From positions 186,001 through 250,000 of the forward strand of contig NC_044014.1 in the NCBI RefSeq assembly GCF_900496995.4: a stretch of DNA of 64,000 nucleotides. Reading direction: 5' to 3'. Position numbers and translations under genes: made by a program. Numbering within the stretch: the stretch's first letter is position 1; the number at the start of each line of letters is the position of its first letter. Shown in pieces: positions 24,501 through 38,491 of the stretch. Source of the stretch: Aquila chrysaetos chrysaetos (lineage: Eukaryota > Chordata > Aves > Accipitriformes > Accipitridae). The notes beneath the pieces are model-generated. The model searched no databases, was not told where the DNA came from, and worked only from the letters and a program-made list of their open reading frames with translations.

Positions 24501-26832
24501 GCACAGCTCTAGAGGTCTCAGACTGACAGCAGAGTATCGCTTATGCCTGCTCATCTTCTGGAACATGTAAGTTGTCCTGCACAAGTACATCAGGTGGCTT
24601 CTGGTGTCCATATACAACTACACACAAATTATACATGCCAGTTTCAGCCTTATATTGGCTTGCATCCATTATTTTGAATTATATCCTCCTGATACTCATC
24701 AAAGATCTGGGGATGCTGACTTGATACTGCACAGAATATGATGCAACTCGCACATAAATATTTCTTACTCTTTTAGAGCCAGGTCACTTATTCCTAGGAA
24801 GGTTTTGATCAGACATACGTATTTTCATGTGTGATTTCTTTACCTCCTCTCTAAACTACATTATAAGATGCATTTAACTGATGTTGCACTAAGAACCAAG
24901 AACTCTGTTTCCAGGACTGAGAGGCAGCGATCCCAGTGCAGACATTAGTTTGGTAATGGGGACAGAGCCCTCTCTAGGAAGCTGGCTGAAACCCACCTAA
25001 AATTCCACCATGCATCTGCTTACCTTCTCCCTTACTGTAATCCCCTGACAGTTGAAAATTAAGTACTTCTGTGGAGATTATATGATGTAGTTATCTTAGG
25101 GGAATACATGCACTGTGTTCTGTCGCATCAGGCTGTGGTCAGCACAGCTGTTGCTGGCCTGAACCTCTCAGTGACAAGTGGGACATCGGTTTCTTCCTGT
25201 GCAGTGGGAAGGAAAAGGTATCCAATGAGAGGGTGATGTCCATAATGAGCCAGTGTCCTTATGGGAATTTGGAAAAAGGACCTGTAATTGTTGAAATCAA
25301 AATAATGTGATGTTTGGCATTACACAGGCCCTTCTCACCCTGAGAGGTGAGAGAGAATTCTCCAGGGATGGATTTTCCCCTACAGACCTCAAGAAACCAA
25401 CAAATAAGGTGACACATGGAGTCAGCACAGAGCAAAGACCAGACCCCAGGACTTCTTTCCTACAGCTGCAGAAAATTAGATCACACTCTCGCTTTGCAAG
25501 GGAGTTAGGTTATTTGCTTCTTAATAAATGTGACTATCATCTCAGATGATCCAGAAATGAAGGTTCTAAACATTTTACCTGTTCAGAAGCATTTATAATG
25601 ACTGCTGGAAAGATAACTTCAAACCCTACATATGGCTGCAGTGATAGGTACAAAACACACTGATCTTAAGTCTAACAGAGAAGTCTGGATTTGCACATAC
25701 AGATATGCTTGTTAGCTCAGGTATTAATAACAGCAGCACTGTTTTCAATGGCTTACAGTTAACTGGGCCCTGGGTATTTCCATGATAACTGAAATCCTGC
25801 ACTCTCTCTGATAGCACTTCAAACACCTAGTTTAAAGCTAATTCAGGTATGTGTACACAAACCACAGTAAGGACTCAAGACTGCTTTCTCACAGAAGAAG
25901 CAGAAATGAGTTTACCACAGAGAAATTTGTGACCATAGAATTTTAATGCAGAATAATGAAAAATCCTTTTCCCCCAGTATGAGTATTTCTCCTTTTTGCC
26001 TTTATAGCTCAGACTGAGCCTCAGCTCTCTTTCAAGGGATCACCCTCTTCCCTGGGACCTGTGGAGACCCCTGTCATTCTGAAACACACTTTGTGGGAAG
26101 GGAAGGGATTCAGGAATAACACCTGTCCTGTCACTACCAATAGCAGAGTGAAGTAGGCTGCAGTGAGAGGGGAGCACTCATTGTTTATAAGATTTCATGG
26201 ATGGACAGAGTCGGCTGGTTTCTGATGCTTGAAGAACACAAAATTTCTTTGTGTGAGCAGACTGTCAACAACTTTTGGCACTATGTAGCTGGCTGTAAAG
26301 CCCACAGGAGCCCAGTCTTAGAGGTTTACTTCCAGGATACCTTTGTGTTACTCCGGAAGAACCTCTTGCTTCAGTTTATCCCACTGTAAATTGGTATGAC
26401 AAGCCTGGCCTCCCTTACAAAGTGCCTTAGATCCACTGACAGAAAGTGCTGAGCAACAGCTAGATATTGCTATAAATCAATGCTCATGAATATATAGAAA
26501 ATCAAATCTAAAACATACACAGAACTGACCACCAGGCTGTTCAACGTTTCTGCCTTTAAAGCTTTTCAAAAGTCACAGGCAGGAGTGGTGTCAGCCTAGT
26601 TTGTGCATCACTGCTCACAGCAGGCTAGATAGAGCTGGCCAAGAGGCATGAAGATCTACATGACTGAATCCCAGACTTCTTCCTGTTGGCAATGCTGACA
26701 AAAGAAAGCGAGCTTCTAAGTGAGAAGAGAAACTGCAGGGCTTACACTGGACAGTGAGGTAAGTCACTTCCGTGGCAAGTGCAAGGCTTAGCCAAGAAGC
26801 CAGTTCAGCCCCTGCAGACACTGCAGTATGAA

Positions 26833-26925
26833 GGAGCCCAAATGGGAAGTCACTGCATTGGAAAAATCTGGCCAAAGTATTGCTACCACCAAATGACTGT
26901 TCTGCAGCTTGAATGAGCTGACTCA
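26833..26925 (+). repeat. Diverged dispersed repeat, copy 1
   Basis: This stretch shares an ordered series of blocks with 28098-28190: GCCCAAA-GGGAA, TTGGAAAA, CCAA(A)GTATTGC, ACCACCAAA and CTGTTCTG. By eye about 70 percent of bases agree, with small gaps. The family is not recognised; an old interspersed element or local duplication would explain it. Confidence 0.55.
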
Positions 26926-28097
26926 GGGCTCTAGCACAGTACCCTGACCAAAATCAGGCAGGCAAATCATAATCTATTAAATACATTTTCTGTTCAACAG
27001 AGAAGCAAGTTTCATGCCTGGGTCACCAACTCATGGCTAACATGATGTTATTTTGTTCAACACAAATTATTTTTACCAAGTTATTTTATAACTAAGGTTT
27101 TCTTTCAGTTACAGTTATATAAATATTTTATATAACAGAAAATTATTGCACTGAGCCATTAATTTGCCTCTTTTCTGTTCTCCTCTACACAAACTGGAAA
27201 TAAGAACTTTTTTCATGTAAAGCAGAAGAGTCTTTAAGAGAAACATCTGGCAGTTGATGATCAGGGACTCATATATTAAATTCAAAGTAAAGAAGAAAAT
27301 TAAGTCTTGATGTGAAAACTGAGTGGTAATGCAAGCCACTGATTATAGTCTAGAAACTAGGTCCCTTGTATGATGGCAGTGCTTGCTAAAATACAATGAA
27401 AACTAAATTAAACGTTTTAATGTTTATCAGACAGTTTTGGCTCTGTGTCACAAAGTTAACCTTGTCCCAATCTGTTAATTTTCCCTTGGCTGTGATTCGT
27501 CTTCCGATTCATTTTCAGCACTATCTGCAGAAATGTTTACATCTCAGGAAACATTCACCACTTCAGTGGCTAAGGCGTAATTTGATGTCTGTTTTGGTGG
27601 TGTATTAGGTTCAGCAGTCATCTATGTTTATGAATTTGTCTGCCAGTGAAAGAGCTTTTATTTTGCTATTTGTTATTCATTTTCCTTATCTAACTTGACA
27701 CACAGAGTTAACACTGTGCTATCAGTTGTAGAAACTGTCTAGCACTTTTGTAAGCAGGAACAATCCAGCCCATCTAGCTTGAGAAGGAAATGTAGACTCT
27801 GACTACGCATCATGTATTCCTTACACATTGTAAGTTGTGTGGTGCATATTCAGACATATAGATGTCTCTCTCCATGGCTTATAGCGCGTTAGTATTAACC
27901 AAACCTCAAGAAATAGGGATGACAACTACCAATAGTATTCACATCTGCATTAAGACACTACGCACTCACCACACATGGTGCAGGTACATATTCCAGACCA
28001 CTGTTCATTGCACAGCAGTACTGAGATGCATAACTGGAGCACATTGGTGCTATTGCAATATACCTAGTTAATAAAAATAACATGGAAATTCTAAGTA

Positions 28098-28190
28098 GCC
28101 CAAAAGGGAACTGAGTGCTTTGGAAAATTCTTTTCCAAGTATTGCCACCAAACTGCTGTTCTGTGTCTTATGTAAAGTGAGATAGGATCT
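28098..28190 (+). repeat. Diverged dispersed repeat, copy 2
   Basis: Partner of 26833-26925, in the same orientation about 1.27 kb away. The blocks GCCCAAAAGGGAA, TTGGAAAATTC, CCAAGTATTGCCACCAAA and CTGCTGTTCTG occur in the same order. Confidence 0.55.
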
Positions 28191-30807
28191 CCAAGCATTT
28201 TTGCAATCGGATATCACACAATAATGTCAGTTTTTGAAAGAATGACAAGGAGTGTAGACACTTCGACTGTGAAAAAGTGAGCACCCTGGGCCAGGGCAAA
28301 ATCTCCTGGTGAATATGTGCCACTCATTTGCCTACCTCATTCCTTTGACTTTCTGATTCTGCATCCATTCCAGTTCTTTGCACTGCCAAGGTCTAACCCT
28401 AGCAAATATATTTTACCTGAAGTTATCCATCCATGGATGGTCAGAGCTGTTCCTTATCACAGTTCACTGCTATAGAGGCTATGACCAAGGAGAAAAGAGC
28501 AAGTTCAAAAGCCCAGCAGAACCTCAGGCTATGTTCTTACCAAACAAGCACTACAGAAAATAGGTCCCTAGTCCCACATCTTTTTATTACACAGGCCTGG
28601 CAGTCACACCACCTCCCTTTTCCACACTGCACTGTGCATAGGCACAGGAGGCATTCAGCTGCTGAAACATTACTGGTGTTTCTATGACTTCTTCCTGCAG
28701 GCTAGACAGAAACATTCCAGAAACATGGAACAACCAGAAGGGATCTGCTGGACAACAGCTGGATCATCCCAGTTTATACACCATACACTAATATATTCCT
28801 CACACAAAGCAATAACACCTCCCTAATATTCCCTATTTCAGCATCTTTATATTGAATTATATTACCTTACATGAAGCTTGTAAATTTGCTACTAAAAAGT
28901 CCTTTGAGAAGCCTTAACACATGAAAATTAATAATCTCCATAGAGAGGTGGAGCATGATACTTTTAGTGAGGCCCAGTATTTTCTGGTTTAAATGCTCAT
29001 TATAACACCATGCTGTATTTTAATACAGATTTTCTTAGTTTATTTTTAGATTTTTTGCTGAATAAAGCAATTTTTGACTGAAATACACTATAGAACTTAC
29101 TGTTTTTATTGATAAGGAATAAATTGATGGTAATTTCTGGACAAAACTGGTTGTATGATATGTTTAGCTTTGGGCCTAATTGCAAGGTAGAGAAACCTGA
29201 TGGTAACTATGTTTTATTACACTCTCAGAGGAGCAGGCATGGTATACTTTTCACTGCAGCCTCTCTCGTGCAGCAATCTAAAGGTCAGCTATGGAGTCTG
29301 AACTGCATTTAATCAAACTGCATAGAACTGCACCTGAAGATCTGATGAGCCTGGTTAGATGCTTTGGAACTCTGCTACATTCAAAAGATTAATTTTTGTG
29401 CATCTTTGTAGTCAAGATTTTTCACTTTTTCAACTGATTATACGTTTCTAAATAGTTTTATGAATGAACCAATCATCTGATTTAACCACTAACAGAAATC
29501 TGTTGCAAGTGGAACAGTAAATGCAAATAAATTGCACTTATTTCTAGCAAGATATTAAAATTAAGTGTTACAGCATCTGAATGAAGGACTGAGGCAGATC
29601 CATCAAAACACCATCAAAAATAGTCACTTAATAGGGTAAAGCTACAAATGTGTTTACCTCTTAAGTAGTTTTCCATATTTTGAAGACTTTCAGTAAGAAA
29701 TTTCACCAAGAAATGTCTCCTAACAGTTCCTAATTCACACTGCAATGGTGCTGGTGCTCTTACAAGGCCAGTCATCTTGATATTGTTTGCACAGCACATC
29801 TTCCTACCATGAAAACAGTGACCGCTTCCTTCAAAAATACAGGCAAACACAACTTTTGCAGTGTACAATGAATCAGCACAGGTCTCATTATAGAAAGAGG
29901 CAGGGATTCAAAAAGAAAACATAATGGTTACCTGCTGGTACCTGAAAAGTAATCATTCCTTTTCTGAAAATATTAGCACATTTTGGTCGAAAATGCAGTG
30001 AAACAACCCGTAATAGATCATTATTTAGGGCATACTATGAATGTGAACGTATTTAGTGACACCAGTGAGCAGCAGGATTTGTCATGCCACGGAGCAGCTG
30101 CATGAGGGCAGCCTCAGCCCGACCACTCATCACCAAAGCTGTCAGGTCCACTTCTCCCCTCCTTCCCAATTCCAGCCAGAAAGGCTAAAAAGATTAGTTT
30201 CTTATGTAGAGACACTTAAGAGTTTTCTCATTCTTATTGTAGGTCTTTTTACAGCTCCTTTGTGAATTTATCACCTTATGCTGATGAGAAGAGCATTACA
30301 GGAAAAAGAAGCCTAAGAATAAGACAAAATAATCACGTAAAAAGAAAATCTGGGGATGAAGGAAGAATCTCCAGGCATGGTCTGATGCGCTGTGCTGGTC
30401 ACCTGTGACCTTTGTGAAGAGGTTAGTCATTATCCTTTTTGTCAAAGTTGCTTTTCCCTTTCCAATTAATAGACATACCTGAGCATACAACTGCCTTTCA
30501 ACAAGCTTCTTTCGAAATGTCCAGATTTGCATAAATCACCTTAGTGTGTTTCCAAAAATTGGATTGTTTTGGCAGAAGGAAGCTATGGAGTTGCACTCTC
30601 TGCAGAAGAAGTGCCAGCAGACCTGACATGGGCACGTGGCAAAGGGGGGTCCCGCTTGTGGCAGCACCACGGCCACTGCCAGCGCTCTCTGGCTGCCAGT
30701 GCAAGGCCTGGAAGAACCCATGTAGTTGAAACTGCACCCCTACCTGTGCTGAAAAATGTTTGATTACACCAGAATGGCTCCTATTCTGCAAACACATCCT
30801 TACAGGT

Positions 30808-31402
30808 TGTGCTGGTTTTGGTTGGGACAGAGTTAATTTTCCTCATAGTAGCTAGTATGGGGCTGTGTTTTGGATTTGTGCTGGAAAGTGTGGATAACAC
30901 AGGGATGTTTTAGTTACTGCTGAGCAGTGCTTACACAGCATCAAGGCCTTTTCTGCTCCTCACCATACCCCAGCAGCGAGGAGGCTGGGGGGGCAAAATG
31001 AGCTGGGAGGCGACACAGCCAGGACAGCTGACCCCAACTGACCAAAGGGATATTCCAGACCATAGGACACCATGCTCAGCATATAAAGCTGGGGGAAGAA
31101 GAAGGAAGGGAGTGACGTTTGGAGTGCTGGCATTTGTCCTCCTAAGTAACTGTTACGCGTCATGGAGCCCTGCTTTCCTGGAGATGGCTGAACACCTGCC
31201 TGCCGATGGGAAGTGGTGAATGAATTCCTTGTTTTGCTTTGCTTGCATGCACGGCTTTTGCTTTACCTATTAAACTGTCTTTACCTCAACCCATGAGTTT
31301 TTTCTCACTTTTACCCTTCTGATTCTCTCCCCATCCCACTGTGAGGGAGGTGAGTGAGCAGCTGCGTGGTGCTTAGTTGCTGGCTGGGGTTAAACCATGA
31401 CA
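30808..31402 (+). mobile_element. Solo LTR of a second endogenous retrovirus family, 595 bp
   Basis: It begins TGTGCTGGTTTTGG and ends GGGGTTAAACCATGACA. I recognise this as a very common LTR family of bird genomes. The flanking pentamers are CAGGT and TAGGT, a target duplication with one change. Inside are AGCATATAAAGC (TATA box at about 31079-31086), TTACCTATTAAACTG near 31263-31277 (possible ATTAAA poly(A) signal), and a conserved 3' part. There are no internal retroviral genes nearby, so it is a solo LTR. Confidence 0.88.
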
Positions 31403-34400
31403 TAGGTGTATTCCACAATAATAAAAGCAATCCCTCTGACACCCCTGGGACTCCTTGCATAAATAACCCATTGGGACCCACCCTTTCAAATTGTTAATTA
31501 TAAGTCCCTGAAACAAAACTGATCTTAAATTCACTAGAAGTCCTTCCTTTTGAATCAGAACCTACTGGTCTGATCCTGCAAATGCTTAGGCAAATGCTTG
31601 TATTGATTACAGTGGATAGGCCTCTTTACCTCAGTGAGACTACTGAAGTTGCATACGTGAACAGAAGGACACAGTTTTATCTTCTAGTTGATGTGAGTCA
31701 TGTGAAATTCACCTCTCAGATTTACACCTCTGATTTACCTCTCAGAAAGGAGCCCACTTCTTCCTGCATGCTTTTAGCAACAAAGTGAATGTGGACAGCT
31801 GCTGTGGAGTAATGACACCATGAGCAACCACTTCTCTTGCAATCTACTCATCACAGTGCACAAATTAAGTTTAGACATTACTTTCATGTGGCAAAAATTG
31901 CAAAATTAAGGATGAGATACATACACGCACACAAAAAAAAAATAACACCAGCTGTCAACTCCATAAGGCTGCAGGACTGAGTCACTGGGTAACAGGGATG
32001 CTAAGGGGCTCTCACTGGCCATTCTGTAGCTTCCATTCTCTGCAGCTGGAGCAGGAGTTTGACTCTCAGGAAATTGAAGTCCCATATCCCTCCCTGAGTA
32101 TAGCCTCTGAATTGTTAGAAAAATATTCTTTTCATAGCGCATGAAGTAGTTACGGACTTTTAAAAGTACTTTTGATAGGATTATAGAAGGGGGAGCAAAT
32201 CATGTGAAACAAAGTGTTTTGCTTGCCTGGTTTTATCTGATTATTGTTTTAATATGACATGGTATGCATACTGTTAGAATCAACAGCACTTGCAAGCCAG
32301 ATAAAGCTATACAAATGTCTGTCTTCTTGTTCTTCAATCCTGTGCATTTATAAGTAAAAAGGTACTGAACAATGCTGGCAGTTCATAGTTCTAACAAACT
32401 GCCCTCTCACACATATATATCTTCAAGAATATTCTAGTAGACTAAACTTTGTTACACAAAACTAATGTGACCTGTTTGCCAAGACTTCCACTTTGTGTAA
32501 TAATTTCCAAAAGTCAAAACATAACTGTATGTACCATCGCACTTTACAAAGGGAAATAAAGACTCAGATTGCAAGGGAATGAAAACAAAGCTCATTATAT
32601 TTGAAGAAGAAGGGTACAGAGTAGAAGCTGCTTTTAACCTTCACAGTCAATTTTAAAAAAAGAAAAAACACCACTTTTCTCCAAACAACAACTATGTCAA
32701 TTCTAATTTTAACTATCCTCTTTAAGAATACTCCAATAGTGGGACATCATTTATGGGAAAATACCAAGTCCACGTTTGCTTTTGTCAGCACCTCAGGTCT
32801 ACCTACTTGAACACAAATGCTAGTAAATATTGATGCACCTCTTGATACTAGGACTCATTACACTTCGTACTAGCAGTTTTGTAGCAGGTTTGCTAGCAGT
32901 TACCTAACAAAATTCTTACTTGTTGAAGACGATGTTGTACTTTTTTTTCTTTTCTTTTTTTTTTTTTAACCTGAATTCATTACTTACATACCTTCACTGG
33001 CTTCCTGTCTCTCTTTAGATGCAAATCAACATCCAGGCTTGACGTATGCTGTATTAGGATCTGATTGTGCAATGTACTGAATGTTCTCAGGTTCCTCACA
33101 GACACCACTTTTTGATCAAAAAAAGCCTTAACTCACATTTGCTGTTTTGCCTTTCTCATTTATATACTATAAATGCACCCAATCAAAATTCCTATTCAGT
33201 CTGTGAGACTGAGGATGGCTTTGTATCAGCCTTTTTCCCTTAGTTTTAGGTGATGGGCTTTACTTCGAGTAATCTGCTGTGCCTATTTTTCCCTGCGCAA
33301 GATCTTAATGGTTTGCTTCAGTGAGGATGTTGCTAAAGTTCAGAGTTGCAGGCCATTTCTATTCAGACTTCCTGAGAAAGTTCTGTATGCCTTCATTAGG
33401 CTTTTATAGAGCATGTCCCTGCCTGCAAAAATATGAAATTTTAAATTCATTATATGCATGAAAATAGTTAAATTAGCTCATATGAGGATTAAAGACTATG
33501 TATAAGTCAATACTTTCTTATTTCTGACTTGACCTAAATAGGACTGCTCTTAAGATAGAACAAGGAAAATAGTCTCACAAAAAAAAACCCAAAACAACAA
33601 AAAAAAGAATATATTCAGATAGTTGGAAGACATTATAATAATTTCCAAGTTAGAGAAATAAAAAAGCTTCATTAATGATAACAATGTTAGAATTTGTTTT
33701 TGTTACAAGGGTCCCAAAATGATATACATGTTACATTTAGCAAAGGTCTGCTGCTAATTCCTAGCCTCCAAATGCATTAATTTTAGCTCAACTTTTGGGA
33801 ATTAATTTTGCTTACTTAGATTAGCTGGAGATTGAAAAATGTTCTGAAAGCCTACTAAACATCACTACAATATTAATAACACAAATTCAGCATCAACAGG
33901 AAAAAAAACCAGCCAAGCTTTCTGCTTCACAGCAACAGCTGAATCTGCCTTTAACCAAAACAATTCCTGTAGAGCCCAGGTAGCTGGTGAAAAGACTTGA
34001 CTGCAGATTGCTGACATTAAGACCTGTATGTGCTGTATCATTATGCTGGCAGAATTTGTCAGTTCATTGCTTAAACACCTCATCCAACCTCTGATTAAAT
34101 TGATGGAATTTAACAGAATAAGAACTGAGGCATTACTGAAAGTTAATTGCAAATGTGGACTTCAAGAGCTGACCCTGACTTGATCCTACATGACTTCATA
34201 TGTGGTTCTGATCTAAATAGTAATATTGGATATTATTAAGAGTATTCAAGAGTCTACATAAAACATCTCTATCCCTTTCTGCCCACTTCGAAAAAATCAG
34301 TCTGAAATGAAAAAAATCAAAGCGGCTTTTCCACTTCTCCTGCACTATCAGTAAATATACAGTTGCAGTCTCTTTCAGAGATAGCTGCAAAGCTTCACTG

Positions 34401-37400
34401 TCTTTGCTAGGTTTCCCCAACTAGGGCTGATAGGAACAGAAGTTCCACTTCTGCAATCTGAATACACTTGTGGATGGTTTCATGTACATGGAGATACTTC
34501 TAGAGCACCTTCTTTTGAGATGTACCAGAAGTTATTATCTAAATGTCCAGCGTTTACCTCCAGTGTCACTGGACAACAGCTTGAGTACACAGCCAGAATG
34601 TTAGAGACTGATTTCAAGCCCCTCCACAAGCCAAAAGACCTTATACTACATCCAATAAACAGTGTCAGAGGCTAAAAGTTATGTTTTATACACCCATTTC
34701 CTGGAGCAGCAGCTGCTCTGAGGACTCTGTGAGTTAGACACATGTACTCCCTACTCAGTGAAAGGGTCATGTCCAGCACGTCAGTGACTTCCAGGATAGC
34801 CAGCGTACCAAGGCAGTGGTACGCTTCAAAACTGTGGGAAAATACCTCCGGCCTCCTCCGGGCCTACAGATTCTCCTTTTGAGGGTGGATGTCTATCATA
34901 ATTCTTGGAAATAAATGAACAGGGCTCATTCTTTACTTCTAAAAGATAAAAATAAGACCGCAAATCTTAAGCCAAAATTAGGCTATTGAGTAAAAGGTAG
35001 GTACAAGAAGCTACGTCTCAGAGGGCAACAGTGTCAGGCTCCCAACTCGCAAGGGGATGCTCACACACAGATAGGATGCACTGGGGCAACCCGCCAAAAC
35101 TCATAGGGACTCAGTCTCAGCCCAGTCTGTGACTCCTGATGGACTGGGAAGAAACAGTGCTGCTGAGCTGTCCCAAATGGAGCAGCAGAACAGGCCCCCC
35201 AGGCAAGGACAGTCAGTCAAAAGGTAATGCAGCTAGTGACTTCTGAAAGAAGCTCTTTCTTCTTCAAGGTTTCAGATCACAGATTTGAGCTTTGGCTCAA
35301 AAAAAACCTTTTAGGTTTTCTTTTGGTGAGAACACATCGCTGCCTGCTTTGTTTTTCAGTCTGGCTTGCTTTATGCTCTCATTCAGCTTTCCCTGTACTC
35401 CTTACCTTCTTTCTTTCCAAAATATGTCCAGGGTTTCTTTTCCTATTTTAGTATTGGGTTTTATACATCAGCTATCTGACAAACTTCTGGTTTTATTTTA
35501 TAAAAGTGTGCCACCTAACAAATTTCCTCCAAACACTTTTTCCATATCGACAGCCTGCACATTAATGTCACAAAAATCAACACCAGAGGAAAAAAAGAAC
35601 AGCTGTTTTCTTGTCCTCACCAGAAAGTTATACACATTCCTTTGCTCAGCAGGTGTCCACACTGTTAGCACCCACAAATAGCAACTGCATGTGTTTACTT
35701 GAGTGGATCTTCCCTCCTCCTACGTGATGTCATCCTCAAGTGCATTACGTTACAAGATGGCGCCACTGCTGTGTCAAAGGCCAAAACTCCCATGGCATGA
35801 TATGAACAAAAAGCTGACAATAATAATAGTTAACTTCACACTGCCTTTCATCTAATACAATCCCAAAGAACCTACAAGCTGGACAGATACAAGAATAACT
35901 TCATCTCCTTCTGCAGCAGCAGTCATTATCAGAAAAACATGGCCATCACCAGTTTTGATAGGGAGTGTTCAATGTTTTTAACATATAAGAGGAACATAGG
36001 CTTGCAGGATATAGTTATTGGAGCAGAATTTGCATGCAGGACAGCCTATCAGGCCTCTGAACTGTAATGCTGGGATTTCTCTTGAGAGGTTTCCTCTGAA
36101 AGTCACAGTGCTTTGTTCTTGACTGGTTAAAGCAAGGTAGCCTAAAGATGACCTCCTACACGTGGAACTTGTAGTAATAGTTGTAATTTGTGTTTGGAGA
36201 AAGGGGAGATTAACTTAATAGGGGGTGGGGAAGGGAAGAAAATGTTGAGGGAAAAAATAATTGGAAATATACCCACATGTGGATTGAATTTGTTTTCTTT
36301 AAAGACTGACTTTGCCCAAATTTGGTCAGCTTTTGCTGGCAACCACTCAAGGCAGACATACTACAGCTAAAGAAACCCTACATTCAGGTGATGACTCCCC
36401 AATAAACTTCATATTAATTTGCAGAAGCTATAAGGCAAGGCTTTACGGCTTCTCAGTTGTAATATATGTTTACCTTCAAGTCAGAATCAGATCATTTTAG
36501 CTGAAACAGTTAAAAAAAAGAAAAAGAGGCAAGAGACACCTGAAGCGAAACCACCATTCCGAGTGATGAGGCAACTGAAGTTATGCACTTATGGCAAGAA
36601 CAGAGCAACTTTTAAGTATTGGCTGCCTGTTTCTATCAACACTACTATGATATTATTTTCATTATTATATACATAAAGTAGCTCCATATGGATGAAGTCA
36701 TTAAAATAGACTTTACTCACAAAGGAATGGGGCTTATCCCTATATCCCAACCATTTTATTATTTGAAATCACTGATCCATACACTGTATTACATTTAAGC
36801 TGAAGCAGGTATTTCCAGAGAATTAGTCAATCACAATTAATTTTCCTATCTTTCATCTAGCTTATAATTGCCTATGATTGGAGTTTTCTGATGGCATAGC
36901 ATCTTCTATGTACTATCTTGTCCATCTGAATTAGCTAATAAATTTTATTTTTGCAGTTGTACTGGAATAGAAAGAACATTTATTGCTGAGAACTCATGAG
37001 AAGAAAGTGAAATGTTCTGAGATACCACTTTAAGAGAAAACCATAAGCTGCTTTGCTGAGTTTAAGGTACTATATAAACCAGGTCATATGTCACTTGTAC
37101 GTCATACATAGAGCTCCGTGAAGAAAGAATAATCGCTTCTCAATTCAGTGACTCTCTTTTTCCCAGCATAAATGTCTCCCCAGATATATATTCCTGCATG
37201 CATCAGATTGTTCAGGGTTAATTTTTTTTTTAAACCACAGCATTTACTGCAGCCCTAAATAAAAAGCTAGCATCTCTTGCAGCCCATAAAAAGGAAGACT
37301 TAGACTGAGCTGAATGCCATTAAATTCTTTCACCAAAATTGAGTCCCATTAAGTCAGGGCTTTAACAGAGAAAATGGGATGAAGGGAGCTGGTAAGAACA

Positions 37401-38360
37401 TACCAAAGAACCACTGCCACCATCTCTTTCTTTTGCTGTGGGAATGACACAGACTGCAACACTACTGGCCCTGTCACCCACAGCAGACAGTCGAAAGAAT
37501 GCTTTTTGGAGAGTGACTGCCAGCAACTCTCAGAGCTGATCACCAGCCTAGAAGTCATGTAATGTGAAACTGTAGATGGAAGTCTGCTAAGCAGTCCTTC
37601 AGGTTCAAACCAGCAATAATTGCAAGGACAGCTTCAGAATGTATATAGAAAGCTTGCAGACAAACTTAGATTGCCTGGAACACCCTGTGCAGGAAATCCC
37701 ACCACACCTCTGTTAATGGGTGCTTTGGGAAGGAAAGCAAAGAGAACTTTTGTTGAGAGAGAAGACTAGGCTTTCGTGTGCAAGGATGCAGGGTGAACCA
37801 ACAGTGAATTTGCCATCGTGAAAGGCAGCATACAAAGATAACTGCCCTTATCTTGTTGACTTTTCTATCAGAAGTATTTTACCCCAGCAAACCATCTTCA
37901 TGTATGATCTTGGGGAGATGCAAAAAGCACAGGCTGCTGTGAACACAGATAAAAGTCTGCTCAGAACAGTCAGGGTATGACTGAGATCCAGCACAAAGTA
38001 ATCTCCTTAACTCATGGAAAAAACTCACCACATTATGCAACTTGATAAATGACTAGTATGCAGATCTCACTAATCTGATTTAGCATTAACATGGTTATGT
38101 GACTGCTAGCTTGGAACTGGCCTAAGTAGACTGACAGGCTTGTAGATAGCATGAGTTTGTCTCCTACATTATGCTGGGTATGCATACACTTAGTAAAACA
38201 TTTCATTTTCTATACTAACTGCACTAACAGGCATGCACTGAGCAGGAGACTTAACTGTCACCTTCCACTTGATACTATTCTGTGAATAAATTAGGATATT
38301 ATCTCATGTATTTCAAGAGAAATACTGTCTTTACAGAAAAAGATTTTTTTCCTTCAAAAT
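31403..38360. other. Intergenic, no gene recognised
   Basis: AT-rich unique sequence with simple tracts (for example the T-rich run at 32941-32967 and A-rich stretch near 33579-33608). A small promoter-like motif cluster lies at 35721-35764. Open frames up to 129 codons (35292-35681) show no known domain. Confidence 0.55.
35721..35764 (+). promoter_or_regulatory. Isolated CRE-like and YY1-like motif cluster
   Basis: TACGTGATGTCATCC holds an ATF/CREB-like TGATGTCA. ATTACGTTAC follows, then AAGATGGCGCC at 35754-35764, a full match to the YY1 consensus seen at many core promoters. There is no CpG island and no exon found next to it, so use as a promoter is unproven. Confidence 0.3.
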
Positions 38361-38491
38361 TGTCGTGGTTAACCCCAGCCAGTTACTAAGCATCACACAG
38401 CCGCTCACTCACTCACTCCCCTGCCCCACCCAGTGGGAAGGGGGAGAGAATCAGGAAAAAAAAAAAAAAAGTAAAACTCGTGGGTTGAGAT
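38361..38491 (-). mobile_element. Truncated LTR, same family as 30808-31402, inverted
   Basis: The plus strand starts TGTCGTGGTTAACCCCAGCC and continues CACACAGCCGCTCACTCACT, CAGTGGGAAGGGGGAGAGAATC and AACTCGTGGGTTGAGAT. This is the reverse complement of the last 125 bp of the 30808-31402 LTR, broken off after GGGTTGAGAT. The rest of the element is missing. An A-run of about 15 bases has expanded inside it. Confidence 0.85.

Larger units (their letters stand above)
21549..30807. other. Intergenic, no gene recognised
   Basis: AT-rich sequence between the two solo LTRs. The only structure I can support is a pair of diverged repeat copies (26833-26925 and 28098-28190). Open frames reach 156 codons (22656-23126) but have low complexity and no recognisable domain. 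No CpG island is present. Confidence 0.6.
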
